DNA of 64,000 nt, taken from contig JASBTI010000009.1 in assembly GCA_030148505.1 (NCBI GenBank), positions 1 to 64,000 of the forward strand, written 5' to 3'. The notes under the pieces were generated by a model. That model was not told the DNA's origin, did no database searches, and was given only the letters and a program-made list of their open reading frames with translations. Source of the stretch: Rhodanobacter sp. Lineage in GTDB: Bacteria; Pseudomonadota; Gammaproteobacteria; Xanthomonadales; Rhodanobacteraceae. Made by a program: the position numbers and the translations under genes. Of the stretch, positions 50,992-63,918 are shown piece after piece. Numbering within the stretch: the stretch's first letter is position 1; every line of letters starts with the position of its first letter.

Positions 50992-51735
50992 CTATTTCGC
51001 TTTGCCCTGATTGGCTACCGCGGCCATCTTGGCTTCGATATCGGCGGCATTGCCCAGGTAGAAGTGGCGCAGTGGTTTAAGCTCGTCGTCGAATTCGTAG
51101 ATCAGGGGTACGCCGTTGGGAATGTTCAGCTCGACGATGGCCTCATCGGAAATGCCATCGAGGTACTTCACCAGGGCGCGCAACGAATTGCCATGTGCCG
51201 CCACCAATACCCGTTGCCCCGCCTTGATCGCGGGTGCCAGCACCTCATGCCAGTACGGCAGTACGCGGGCTACCGTGTCCTTCAGGCATTCGGTATCGGG
51301 AATGTCTTGCGGCTTTAGCCGTGCATAGCGGGGATCGGTCACCGCTTCGTTGGCTGCGCGATCCAGCGCCGGCGGCGGGGTATCGTAGCTGCGGCGCCAG
51401 ATCTTGACCTGGGCATCGCCGTATTTGGCGGCGGTCTCGGCCTTGTTCAGTCCCGTCAAGGCGCCGTAATGGCGCTCGTTGAGACGCCAGTCGGTATGCA
51501 CCGGAATCCACATTTGTTCCAGTGCATCCTGCACACCCCACAAGGTACGTACCGCGCGCTTGAGCACCGAGGTATGCGCCACGTCAAAGGCGTAACCTTC
51601 TTGCTTGAGCTGCCGTCCGGCTTCAAAGGCCTCCGCCATGCCCTGTTCGGTGAGGTCGACATCAGCCCAACCACTGAAACGGTTATCGAGATTCCACTGG
51701 GATTGCCCGTGGCGGATCAGAACGAGAGTGTGCAT
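50992..51735 (-). CDS. gpmA: 2,3-bisphosphoglycerate-dependent phosphoglycerate mutase
   Basis: This 247-residue glycolytic enzyme interconverts 3- and 2-phosphoglycerate. The phosphohistidine motif is [10 protein letters not shown], followed by [25 protein letters not shown] with the catalytic Glu, and [12 protein letters not shown] with the second His. The start at 51735 fits the family N-terminus; an in-frame ATG at 51747 would add four residues. It is upstream of the cupin gene on the minus strand. Confidence 0.94.
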   Translation of the reverse strand: MHTLVLIRHGQSQWNLDNRFSGWADVDLTEQGMAEAFEAGRQLKQEGYAFDVAHTSVLKRAVRTLWGVQDALEQMWIPVHTDWRLNERHYGALTGLNKAETAAKYGDAQVKIWRRSYDTPPPALDRAANEAVTDPRYARLKPQDIPDTECLKDTVARVLPYWHEVLAPAIKAGQRVLVAAHGNSLRALVKYLDGISDEAIVELNIPNGVPLIYEFDDELKPLRHFYLGNAADIEAKMAAVANQGKAK

Positions 51736-51880
51736 GGAGGGAGTCATCCGGATGAGGCAGACCCGGAATGGTGCAGGGCTGCAGGTGCATCGTCAAATGC
51801 CGCCCCTGCCACTGGTCATGTAAACCGCGTGCCGGGTGCGGGCATCTGAATTCTTATCATCCCATTACCAGGAGAATGTC

Positions 51881-52540
51881 ATGCGTCGACTCGCAACAAG
51901 CGTCATCATCGGTGTCTTTGCCCTCGGTCTGCCCTTGCTGGTCGCCGCGCGCGACGGCAATATCGACAAGGTCAACGGCACGGTCCGGATCGAGGCCGGT
52001 CAGCAGGCTGGGAACGTCAGCACGGTCAACGGGGCGGTATATATCGGCAGCGGTGCAAGCGTGCACAAGGCCAGTACCGTCAATGGCTCGGTGACATTGG
52101 GGGAGAAGGCGCAGGCCAGTGAGGTCGGCACGGTCAATGGCGCGATCTCGTTGGGCGGCGACAGTCATGTCAGCGGTGAGGTGAGTACGGTCAACGGCAG
52201 CATTCGGCTGGCGCACGGGGCCGACATCGGCGGCAAACTGGGCAACGTCAACGGCACGATCGTGCTGGACGACGCTCATGTCGCCGGTGGTATCAGCACA
52301 GTCAATGGCGACATCACGGTGGGCGCGAATTCCCGCGTCGAGGGCGGCATCCTGGTCGAAAAGTCCAGCAGCTGGTTCAACTGGAACAGCCGCAAGCCAT
52401 TGATCGTGATCGGCCCGCATGCGGTGGTGCAGGGAACCCTGGATTTCCGTCGCAAGGTGGTGCTGAAGGTCAGCGACAGCGCGCAGATTGGCCCGGTGAA
52501 AGGCGCCACGGCGGTGAAGTTCAGCGGTGCCAATCCATAA
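51881..52540 (+). CDS. exported repeat protein with tandem VNG beta-strand repeats (bactofilin-like)
   Basis: This 219-residue protein has a signal peptide (MRRLATSVIIGVFALGLPLLVAA) followed by about seven repeats of 17-20 residues built on (S/G)TVNGxIxLGxxAxVxG, from KVNGTVRIEAG to ISTVNGDITVG. A hydrophobic tail with VVIGPHAVVQGTLDFRRKVVLKV follows. The regular repeat suggests a right- or left-handed beta-helix such as bactofilins form, although cytoplasmic bactofilins have no signal peptide, so this is likely a secreted relative. GGAG lies seven bases before the ATG. Function unknown. Confidence 0.7.
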   Translation: MRRLATSVIIGVFALGLPLLVAARDGNIDKVNGTVRIEAGQQAGNVSTVNGAVYIGSGASVHKASTVNGSVTLGEKAQASEVGTVNGAISLGGDSHVSGEVSTVNGSIRLAHGADIGGKLGNVNGTIVLDDAHVAGGISTVNGDITVGANSRVEGGILVEKSSSWFNWNSRKPLIVIGPHAVVQGTLDFRRKVVLKVSDSAQIGPVKGATAVKFSGANP

Positions 52541-52546
52541 ACCTGG

Positions 52547-56255
<3,709 letters not shown>

Positions 56256-56295
56256 GCCGCTTTCAAGAATCGGGCCCCGCAGCGGGCGCGTCGCT

Positions 56296-57690
56296 TCAGT
56301 GGCTGGCCGTGGCCGGCGGTGAACGCTCGAAACTCCCGGAAAAGCCGGGGAACACCACCGGGCTTTCGAAGCCGTCGGAAGACACCGATGAGACGCCGAA
56401 AAACCAGTCGTCAATCACCACATTCTTGAGCACGGCGTGGTCGACGTCGCCTACCGTACGGGCGTATTGCCAGCGCGGTGCGGTGGTGTCGCGCCAATGC
56501 ACGCGGTAGCCGGCAGCGCCCGGCACCTTATGCCAGCTCACCGTGGTGTCGTCAGACACCGCACCCTTGATCGCCACGTCGGTGGGCGGCGCAGGGGCGC
56601 GACTCAGCGCAGCCATGGTGATGGTGTTGAGCGCGGTGACCCGGGACAGGTAGCGGAAGTCGATGCCCGCGAGGGTGTCGCCGTAACGCACGCCGTTTTC
56701 CGTGCGCAGATCCTGGTGCTGGTGGTGGTAGTCCTCGTGCGACTCGGTGACGCGCACGGCGGGAAAGCCGGCCTTGAGGAATTCAACCTGATCGCCGCCA
56801 CGACCGAAGCGGTCGGTGCGATAGATCATTCGTACCCTTAGGTCCGGCAGATAGTCGTTGGCCAGCGTCGCCATGTAACGGGCCAGGTTGCGTGAAGGTG
56901 AATCCACTTCGCCACCGTGATAGCGGCGATAGGCAGCCTGCTGCAATGTTTCGTTGCTCTTGGTGCCCTCGGAAAACACCCGCACCGTGGTGCTGTCGAA
57001 CACCCCGTTCATGCCGCGGCTGTTGCCGATGATGTCGTTGTTGAGATCGGCCTCGACCTGCCAGCCCTGGGCGACCGCATAGTCGGCCAGCACCTTGCCG
57101 CCGTACAAGCCTTGCTCCTCGCCCGACAGAGCGGCGAATACTACGGTGGCCTTGTTAGGCTGCTTCGACAACAGTCGCGCCGCTTCGATCAGTGCGGCAA
57201 CGCCGGAGCCATCATCGTCTGCGCCAGGGGCGTCGCTGTGGCTGTTCATGATGTCGGTGACGCGGGAGTCCAGATGCCCGCTCATCACGATCACCCGCCC
57301 GATCTTGCGCGGTGCGGGATCCTCGCTGCCGCGCTTGATCGCGACGATATCCATCACCTCGGTCGGTGTCGGGATGCGTTCGCCAGTGACGATTTGCGAC
57401 GGTGTGACGATCTCCAGGCAGCCGCCGCATTCCCTCGAAATAGCTTCGAAGCGAGATTTCACCCAACGCCGCGCTGCCCCGATGCCTCGCGTGTCGGATG
57501 TGGCGCTCGAGAGGGTATGACGTGTGCCGAAGCTCACCAGTTGGGTGATGGTAGCGCGTAACTGCGTCTGGCTAGGCGCCTCGGCCAACGCCTGAAGTTC
57601 GGGCTCGGCGTGGGGATACGCGGTGGCTTCGGCGACGCCGGAAAGCTGCGTCAAGACAATAAACAGGCAAACCGGGAAATAACGCAGCAT
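56296..57690 (-). CDS. M28-family zinc aminopeptidase with C-terminal FN3-like domain
   Basis: This 464-residue secreted peptidase begins with a signal peptide (MLRYFPVCLFIVLTQLSGVAEA). Zinc-site motifs of the M28 family are GHLDSR, GADDDGSGVAALIEAARLL (bridging Asp), SGEEQGLYGG (catalytic Glu) and DLNNDIIGNSRG, with the final His in HEDYHHQHQD. The tail has an Ala/Pro linker (RAPAPPTDVAIKGA) and a beta-sandwich segment (AAGYRVHWRDTT) typical of fibronectin type III-like domains. It would trim N-terminal residues from external peptides. It is 44 bases from the end of hrpB, in the opposite direction. Confidence 0.87.
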   Translation of the reverse strand: MLRYFPVCLFIVLTQLSGVAEATAYPHAEPELQALAEAPSQTQLRATITQLVSFGTRHTLSSATSDTRGIGAARRWVKSRFEAISRECGGCLEIVTPSQIVTGERIPTPTEVMDIVAIKRGSEDPAPRKIGRVIVMSGHLDSRVTDIMNSHSDAPGADDDGSGVAALIEAARLLSKQPNKATVVFAALSGEEQGLYGGKVLADYAVAQGWQVEADLNNDIIGNSRGMNGVFDSTTVRVFSEGTKSNETLQQAAYRRYHGGEVDSPSRNLARYMATLANDYLPDLRVRMIYRTDRFGRGGDQVEFLKAGFPAVRVTESHEDYHHQHQDLRTENGVRYGDTLAGIDFRYLSRVTALNTITMAALSRAPAPPTDVAIKGAVSDDTTVSWHKVPGAAGYRVHWRDTTAPRWQYARTVGDVDHAVLKNVVIDDWFFGVSSVSSDGFESPVVFPGFSGSFERSPPATASH

Positions 57691-57767
57691 AACGGATACC
57701 TCTGTTTGGTGAGCGGTCATGGAAATCGCAAGCAAGCGATGAAAGAAGCGACAAGCCTCGTTCCCGA

Positions 57768-58376
57768 TTAGACCTGGGCGGCGGCAAAAAACATCAGATA
57801 GACAAGCCTTCCATTGTCCAAAGTATCTCCGAAGCCGGGGCTCGCCGTATGCCAGAACCATGGGCGCAACAGCAGCAGCCTGTTGAATCGCATCGGCACC
57901 TGCATGGTCAGCTCCCATTTTTCCGGGTCGTTACTGTCTTTCTCAAGGATCTCTCTGCGAACATCCTCGAGCGTGGCCATACCAGTGGCTGCCAGTTCAT
58001 CCTGGTTGATCGGCCACCGCTCCATGCCAGTTCGACGGTGGCGATAGAATTCGGTCCCACCCGAGCAATCCGCTTTGCGGCTGAGGTAAAGAATTCCCGA
58101 CCAGTGCGACCGGTCCACGTGAATTCTCGAGCGCCCCTGGTCCTCTGCAAGCGTGAGGCGGCACTTGCCATGCGACTGCAACGGTTCTATCGGCACCAAC
58201 TTTTCGCCTACCAGTTTGGAAACCTGTTCGGCCAGACCTGAAATGGCCAGTCTCTCGATCGAATTGCGTCCCGCAAACATGGCCTCTTGCGTCGGGTAGG
58301 TCAGCTTCAACGCCGTCTCGCGTACGACGCATGGGTCTTGCAGGAATTCGTCCACAATGATTACTGATGTCGGCAT
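57768..58376 (-). CDS. DUF6445-family oxygenase-like protein
   Basis: This 202-residue protein has the motif IHVDRSHWSGILYLSR near residues 83-98 followed by CSGGTEFYRH and a late LLLRPWFWHTASP. The HxD...H layout fits the iron(II)/2-oxoglutarate oxygenase-like fold as found in the uncharacterised DUF6445 family. Such genes often accompany TonB-dependent receptors, as here. It lies 99 bases downstream of the Lrp/AsnC regulator on the same strand. Function is inferred only at fold level. Confidence 0.65.
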   Translation of the reverse strand: MPTSVIIVDEFLQDPCVVRETALKLTYPTQEAMFAGRNSIERLAISGLAEQVSKLVGEKLVPIEPLQSHGKCRLTLAEDQGRSRIHVDRSHWSGILYLSRKADCSGGTEFYRHRRTGMERWPINQDELAATGMATLEDVRREILEKDSNDPEKWELTMQVPMRFNRLLLLRPWFWHTASPGFGDTLDNGRLVYLMFFAAAQV

Positions 58377-58475
58377 TCACGCACGGGCCTGTCTGCTCCG
58401 GATCCGCGACAGAGTGTTGTCGTCGTCTGATGACGCTCGCCCTGCCCTGAAAATTGCCGCCCCCGCGGCCATCTC

Positions 58476-58988
58476 CTACTTTTTCCGTACCAGCTCCCTG
58501 CGCGCCCTGGGCGTATTCGGGCGCAACGGCGCCGGTGCCGGGGCCTTTATTTCTTCCATGACCACCATGGTCATCAGCTTTGCCACGCCGTTTTCCGCGT
58601 TCAGGAAACCTTGCGAAATATCTTTCCATTCGCTCATGTCGCTGACCATCACTTTCAGCAGGTAATCGATAGGCCCGCTCACCCTGACCACCTCAATGAC
58701 CTCTGGGATACGCGACAACACGCCCTCAAAGTTCTTGAAGACGGTCGAGAGATGTTGGCCCATGGTCACCTCCGCATAGACCTCCATTACATCGCGTACT
58801 TGCTCAAGGGCGATACGTGCCTGATAACCCACTATAACCCGTGATGCCTCCAACGTTCTCAGGCGGGCAAGGCATGCGCTTGGGGAAAGTGAAACAAGTT
58901 TTGAAAGATTATTATTGGAAATCCGGCCATCTCTCTGAAGAGCTTCGAGAATTTTAAGATCGATACGGTCCAGCTCATGACGGGTCAT
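58476..58988 (-). CDS. Lrp/AsnC-family transcriptional regulator
   Basis: This 170-residue protein has an N-terminal winged helix (LDRIDLKILEALQRDGRISNNNLSKLVSLSPSACLARLRTLE) and a C-terminal RAM ligand-binding domain (VMEVYAEVTMG, GPIDYLLKVMVSDM). A proline-rich basic tail follows (APAPAPLRPNTPRARREL). The family responds to amino acids. It is divergent from the TonB-dependent receptor with a 418-base AT-richer gap, so it most likely regulates that gene and the DUF6445-like gene. Confidence 0.88.
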   Translation of the reverse strand: MTRHELDRIDLKILEALQRDGRISNNNLSKLVSLSPSACLARLRTLEASRVIVGYQARIALEQVRDVMEVYAEVTMGQHLSTVFKNFEGVLSRIPEVIEVVRVSGPIDYLLKVMVSDMSEWKDISQGFLNAENGVAKLMTMVVMEEIKAPAPAPLRPNTPRARRELVRKK

Positions 58989-59406
58989 CTTCTCCGACTT
59001 CCTTCGCTATTAGCGATGCAAAATCACATACTTACAGTGCTTCACAATAATAATAACGAAATTTTATCGTGAACTTCGAATTTTCTGCGAAATTTCTCCA
59101 TGGCGCCCGTAAGGATCGCTAAAAACCATATTTTAACCAGCAAAATCAATATCTTGCTCTTTCCTGTGCTTTCATGGACAGGGTTTCGTGGCGGTGCTAA
59201 AAAGTCGCCAACTGCACACGTCCGCGACGTAGTGAACGTGAATGCGAAGGGGTGATTCTGTTTCAAGTGCAACCATTTATGCTTTAGCGTCGGTGCTATG
59301 GGGTGGCGCGTAACTTCTTGGCATGCTTTATGGCAAAGCCTGGCGGGGGATGGTGTCCCCATTTTCAGAAGCATATGTTTATAGAAAATCATTTAGGGTG
59401 ATTATC
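58989..59406. promoter_or_regulatory. AT-richer divergent control region between lrp-type regulator and TonB receptor
   Basis: This is 418 bases with no convincing gene. The base composition is clearly more AT-rich than the surrounding DNA. It must contain the promoters of both divergent genes and the probable operator of the Lrp-type regulator. I see no single -10/-35 pair good enough to name, and no clear palindrome. Confidence 0.5.
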
Positions 59407-62325
59407 ATGCCATCAACCAAGCGGTTGCTTTCATCCGCAATAAAAAGCGCACTGGCAGTCAGCTTGTTGTCCCTTGTTGCCTTATCTGCGGTGTCGGCGC
59501 AAGAAACTTCAAAGCCCGAGTCGTCATCTGTAAAGAATGCCCGAAAATCCGTGCGCACGATCGCGTTGAAGGCGGTTACCGTAACGGGTTCGCGTATTCC
59601 CAGTATCGATCTGGAAACACAGCAGCCAATTTTCACGATGACTCGGGAGGATATCCAGAAAACCGGTCTGACCGACGTCGGCGACATTGTTCAGCAGATG
59701 ACCATGATGAGCTTGCCAGGCTTCAACAAATCATCCGTATTGAATGGCGCCGGTGGGAGCTTCGTCAACATGCGTAACCTAGGTTCGCAACGCGTGTTGG
59801 TGCTGGTCAACGGCAAACGCTGGATCTCGGGGATCAATGGTGCCACGGATATCTCCAATATCCCCGCGGCCCTGATAGAGCGCATTGAGGTTTTGAAGGA
59901 TGGCGCCTCGGCAGTCTACGGTTCCGACGCCATCAGCGGCGTGATCAACTTCATCTTGAAAGATCGCTTCAAGGGCTCTCAGTTCAATGCGTATTACGGT
60001 GAAAACCAAGGCGGCGATGCGCAGAGTAGCCAATACAGCTTTACCACCGGTGCCCATACCGACAAGAGTTCGATCGTATTCAACGTCAATTACAACAAGC
60101 GCGGCGTGGTGTGGGCCAATTCGCGTAATATCACCAACTATGCATACAGTCCGAACCACCCAAACGGTACCAACGAGGCGGGGCCCTGGGGTCTTATCTA
60201 CAACAGTCCCATGAATCCCGGCCAGTATCTGATGCTGAACCACACCGCAACCCAAAGCGCCGACCCTCGCGATCCCACTAACTATCATGTTTATACCGGC
60301 AATCCGGCTGATCAGTACAACTTCACGTCGCAGAAGATGTACCAGATGCCGACCGAGTTGAATTCGATTTTTACTCATGTCATGTACAACATCACGGATG
60401 CGATTACTGCAAAAGTCACGGCGATGTATTCGGATCGCAAATCGAGTGACCAGATTGCCGGCAATCCGCTGAACTACAATTCCCAGCGTAATTTTCCGGT
60501 CTATATCGATGGCCAGAGTTACTACAATCCGTTTCCCGGTACGGATCTCCAATGGAACCGAATGATGACGGAAATTCCGCCTTATTATCGGGAGGATTAC
60601 AAGTCCTATCATCTGGACGGAAGTGTCGGTGGCTATTTCGACGTGGGCGAACACGAATGGAACTGGTCAGTTGGATTCAACTATAACCACGGGGAAGGTA
60701 TTACCCAGGGTACCGGTGAATGGAATCTTCTCGCGCTGGCGAGGGCACTCGGACCGTCCTTTTTGAATGGAAATGGGATAGTTCAGTGCGGTACGCCGGC
60801 GGCACCCATTCCGCTGGGTAGTAGCTACCAGCTCGGACAATGCACACCGGTGGCCATTCTGGCGGGACAGGGGAATATTCCGGCGCAGGGCTTGGCCTAC
60901 ATCCTAGCGCCAAGTACGGACACGTTCGGTTCGACCGACCGAAGCTATAGCGCCGATATCAATGGCGTGCTGTTCGACCTTCCGGCGGGTGGCCTTGGCA
61001 TCGCCACAGGCGTGGAGTCCCGCGATCTGTCCGGTTACAGTCGACCGGACAGTTTTGCGCAAACGGGATACACCAGCAGCAATGCGGCCAATCCCACATC
61101 GGGCAGCTACCGCGTCAATTCCGCCTATGTGGAGTTGAAGGCACCCTTGTTGAAGGATCTCCCGGGCGTCCAGTCGCTGTCGGTGGACGTCGCAAGTCGC
61201 TACTCGCACTACAGCAACTTTGGCAGCACCACGGACAACAAATACGGTTTCGAATGGAAGCCGATCAATGATTTGCTGCTACGGGGAAATTACGCCGAGG
61301 GGTTCCGGGCGCCGACTTTGCAAGATCTCTTTGGCGGCGGCGGGCAAGGCTATGACCACTACTTGGATCAATGCGACAGCGTCTACGGAGCGGCGGCCGG
61401 GAATGCCGCGGTAGCAGCCCAGTGCGCAGCACAAGGCGTTCCATCCAACTTTCGTCAGCGCGATCGCCAGGGCTTGCCGATCACGTCGGTTGGTGCCACC
61501 CAGTCGGCCACACCCTCTTTCATCGGTGTCGGCAATTCACGCCTCCAACCCGAGACGGCGGTGACCAGGACCTTGGGCGCGGTGTACAGCCCAAGCTACC
61601 TTCCGGGCCTGGACCTGACGCTGGATTGGTACGCGATCCGCATCAACAACGAAATTCAGGCTATCAGCGCTCAATACGTGGTCAATCAGTGCTACCTGTA
61701 TGGGTCTTCGCAGTACTGCGGACAGTTCGGTCGTGATGCCACCACGCACCAAATCACCACGCTGAGCCGCGGTAACGCCAACCTGGGTCATATCACCACC
61801 AAGGGCTACGACTTCTCGGTGAGCTATCGTTTTCCGGAGACCCGCCTCGGGCGATTCGCCTCTCGCCTGGACAGCAACTATGTGTCCGAATTCCAGTCCC
61901 AGAGCGGCCCCGGCGCCACCGTGGTCAATAGCGTCGGGATGATTCCACAGTACCGTATTCGGGCGAATCTCTCGACCAGCTGGGAGCGCGGTTCGTTCGG
62001 GGCGACATGGCGGCTACGGTACTTTGGCGCGTTGCGGGATGAGTGTTACAGCAAGGCCGAATGCAACCAGCCGAACTACCGCAGCCCCAGCTGGCCATTC
62101 GGTGTGGGTGCCAATCGCAAGGGAGCTATTGCGTACAATGACGTCAGCGGGCGGTGGAATGCCCCGTGGCATGCAACGTTCACCGTCGGCGTGAACAACG
62201 TGTTCGACAAGAAGCCGTCGCCGCTCTATTCCGCAAAGGATCTCGGCTACAACGGCGCCGTGGGTTTCGACCCGGAGCTCGACATCGATCGCTATATCTA
62301 TGTGAGCTACCAGCAGAAGTTTTGA
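59407..62325 (+). CDS. TonB-dependent outer-membrane receptor
   Basis: This 972-residue receptor has a signal peptide (residues 1-31, ending VALSAVSAQ). The plug domain starts VTVTGSRIPSIDLETQQPIF and includes LVNGKRWISGINGATDISNIP and ERIEVLKDGASAVYGSDAISGVINFI. A long beta-barrel follows and the last residue is Phe (VSYQQKF), as needed for BAM recognition. It imports a large substrate across the outer membrane using the TonB system, which is not encoded here. The start is the ATG at 59407; the extension upstream lacks a signal. It is divergent from the Lrp-type gene, suggesting amino-acid or peptide-linked control. Confidence 0.93.
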   Translation: MPSTKRLLSSAIKSALAVSLLSLVALSAVSAQETSKPESSSVKNARKSVRTIALKAVTVTGSRIPSIDLETQQPIFTMTREDIQKTGLTDVGDIVQQMTMMSLPGFNKSSVLNGAGGSFVNMRNLGSQRVLVLVNGKRWISGINGATDISNIPAALIERIEVLKDGASAVYGSDAISGVINFILKDRFKGSQFNAYYGENQGGDAQSSQYSFTTGAHTDKSSIVFNVNYNKRGVVWANSRNITNYAYSPNHPNGTNEAGPWGLIYNSPMNPGQYLMLNHTATQSADPRDPTNYHVYTGNPADQYNFTSQKMYQMPTELNSIFTHVMYNITDAITAKVTAMYSDRKSSDQIAGNPLNYNSQRNFPVYIDGQSYYNPFPGTDLQWNRMMTEIPPYYREDYKSYHLDGSVGGYFDVGEHEWNWSVGFNYNHGEGITQGTGEWNLLALARALGPSFLNGNGIVQCGTPAAPIPLGSSYQLGQCTPVAILAGQGNIPAQGLAYILAPSTDTFGSTDRSYSADINGVLFDLPAGGLGIATGVESRDLSGYSRPDSFAQTGYTSSNAANPTSGSYRVNSAYVELKAPLLKDLPGVQSLSVDVASRYSHYSNFGSTTDNKYGFEWKPINDLLLRGNYAEGFRAPTLQDLFGGGGQGYDHYLDQCDSVYGAAAGNAAVAAQCAAQGVPSNFRQRDRQGLPITSVGATQSATPSFIGVGNSRLQPETAVTRTLGAVYSPSYLPGLDLTLDWYAIRINNEIQAISAQYVVNQCYLYGSSQYCGQFGRDATTHQITTLSRGNANLGHITTKGYDFSVSYRFPETRLGRFASRLDSNYVSEFQSQSGPGATVVNSVGMIPQYRIRANLSTSWERGSFGATWRLRYFGALRDECYSKAECNQPNYRSPSWPFGVGANRKGAIAYNDVSGRWNAPWHATFTVGVNNVFDKKPSPLYSAKDLGYNGAVGFDPELDIDRYIYVSYQQKF

Positions 62326-62784
62326 TGGAGGTTGGCTGCCCTGCCCGGCGTCGCCCCGCGTGCGAGGTAAGAAGGTGCCCGGTGCGACACATGTGCTGAT
62401 TCCCGCCAGTGAAGTCACCCACGGCCATGAAACTCATACCTGCGGCTGTGTAGAGGTCTTATCTGGTCACGTTGCCCGTGTCGCTTGGGCCGACGCGATG
62501 CGGGAGTCGTCGGCCTGATGACCTAGGGGCCACCGGTTGGCGGAAAAGGTATACATCGGTGCACGCGGCAATCGACGCGGGGACGCAAAAAAAGCATCGG
62601 GGGACTCCCTGCTAGGGGCAAGGCTGCGATCGGCAGGCGTTGAATTTGTAGCGGGTCGTTCAGTCGTCTTCACCCCCCCCGGGGGCTGTCCAAAACGAGG
62701 GCCCGGGTTGCTGCCCGGGCCCTCGTCTATTTCGATTAGCCCTGCCGGAGCGCAAGTCCGGCAAGCTCAGGTCACCTGAGGCAA
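62326..62784. other. intergenic region, no gene seen
   Basis: This is 459 bases between two convergent genes. Apart from the strong hairpin at 62696-62725, nothing is recognised. An open frame at 62537-62779 lacks a supporting ribosome binding site and overlaps the terminator. Confidence 0.6.
62696..62725. terminator. strong hairpin between convergent genes (bidirectional terminator)
   Basis: A perfect 12-base stem (62696-62707 with 62714-62725) encloses the loop TTGCTG. An A-run precedes it and a T-containing stretch (TCTATTT) follows. It probably terminates both the TonB receptor (plus) and the secreted protein (minus). Confidence 0.65.
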
Positions 62785-63918
62785 TTACAGGACAATCGGA
62801 TGGGAGATATCACATTCTGTGGTGTCGTTCGACCAGGTGCTCTGCATCGCATACGAACCATTGCCCATCACCACGTTTGCAGAAGCGCCCTGACCCGAAC
62901 TGATCCAGGCACATTCGTCGCCATTCTCCTGGCCCGAGCTGGTGGAGCCGCGCACATGGTTGGTCCAGCCGCCGGCCGGGTTCTGATCGGTCACGGTCTC
63001 GGCGTACTCATGACCCTCGACGATGGAGACGCCGTCGAGGGCACCTGCCGCGCCGCTATTGACGAAATTCTGACCGCAGCTGGTACCCATGTCGTGTACG
63101 TATGGCATGTTGGTGAAGGCCACGTCACCCACCGTCGAGGTCACGCCATAGCCGTCACCCTGCCAGTCGTGCCAGGCGCAGAACTGACCGCTGGAGGTGT
63201 TGAAACCGTCCGGATGGGTACCGGTGGGCGAAAGGATCACGTACTGCACGTATCGGTTCGAAGCGGCCGTGGTGTTGCCGAAGTGCGCCGCTGCATTGAG
63301 CGCCTCCTGGGCCAGCTGGGTGCCGGTGGCCTGCGACGGAGATGCCACCGAGTTGTCGTACCAGATGCCGGCCAGGTTGCCGCCAGTCGGATAGCCGACG
63401 TGGGCCGCGCTGCTGGAGCACGAGGTGGCACCGGTAGCCACGCCAGCGCCGTCGCAGTACTGCGTCATCACGCCAGACCACAGTTCGCCGCCGGTACCGA
63501 GTCCCTTGAACAGGTTCTGCAGGTAAGGCACGGCATTGACCGGATCATTGGACAGCGTCATGTTGCCGTTGGCATCGGTGCCGGCGGTACCCCATTGGTT
63601 TCCGTAGACGACGATGTAGACCTTGGGGGTGCCGCTGGTGACGCCGATGCCGTCAATTCCGCCACCGAAGCTGAGCGTTTTTGGATTGACCGTAGTCTTG
63701 CCGGCCCCATGCAGGGCTGCGAATTGACGCATGCGCGCCTGCGCTTCCTGAGTCGGTACGGCGCCATGGCGGTAGGGGTGGCCATAGGATGGTGCATAGG
63801 GGTTCTGCTGTGGTGCCAGTTCGCTGGTGGTGCCGGCCATCGCGGCGGCGGCCACGACGCTGATCAAGACGGAAGCGGCCGCGACTTTCAAAAGGCCGGA
63901 TTTGCTGTATATGGACAT
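62785..63918 (-). CDS. secreted protein with metallopeptidase-like HEYAE segment
   Basis: This 377-residue exported protein has a signal peptide (residues 1-33, ISVVAAAAMAG). The mature part has GTPKVYIVVYGNQWG, SVASPSQATGTQLAQEAL and a late GHEYAETVTDQNPAGGW followed by ENGDECAW. This arrangement resembles a family of secreted proteins with a conserved HE-x-AE-x-x-T motif, similar to the Phi-1/EXORDIUM type, which could be a zinc-binding site. Substrate and role are unknown. It ends close to the strong convergent hairpin, and its start at 63918 (second Met) fits the signal peptide best. Confidence 0.65.
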   Translation of the reverse strand: MSIYSKSGLLKVAAASVLISVVAAAAMAGTTSELAPQQNPYAPSYGHPYRHGAVPTQEAQARMRQFAALHGAGKTTVNPKTLSFGGGIDGIGVTSGTPKVYIVVYGNQWGTAGTDANGNMTLSNDPVNAVPYLQNLFKGLGTGGELWSGVMTQYCDGAGVATGATSCSSSAAHVGYPTGGNLAGIWYDNSVASPSQATGTQLAQEALNAAAHFGNTTAASNRYVQYVILSPTGTHPDGFNTSSGQFCAWHDWQGDGYGVTSTVGDVAFTNMPYVHDMGTSCGQNFVNSGAAGALDGVSIVEGHEYAETVTDQNPAGGWTNHVRGSTSSGQENGDECAWISSGQGASANVVMGNGSYAMQSTWSNDTTECDISHPIVL

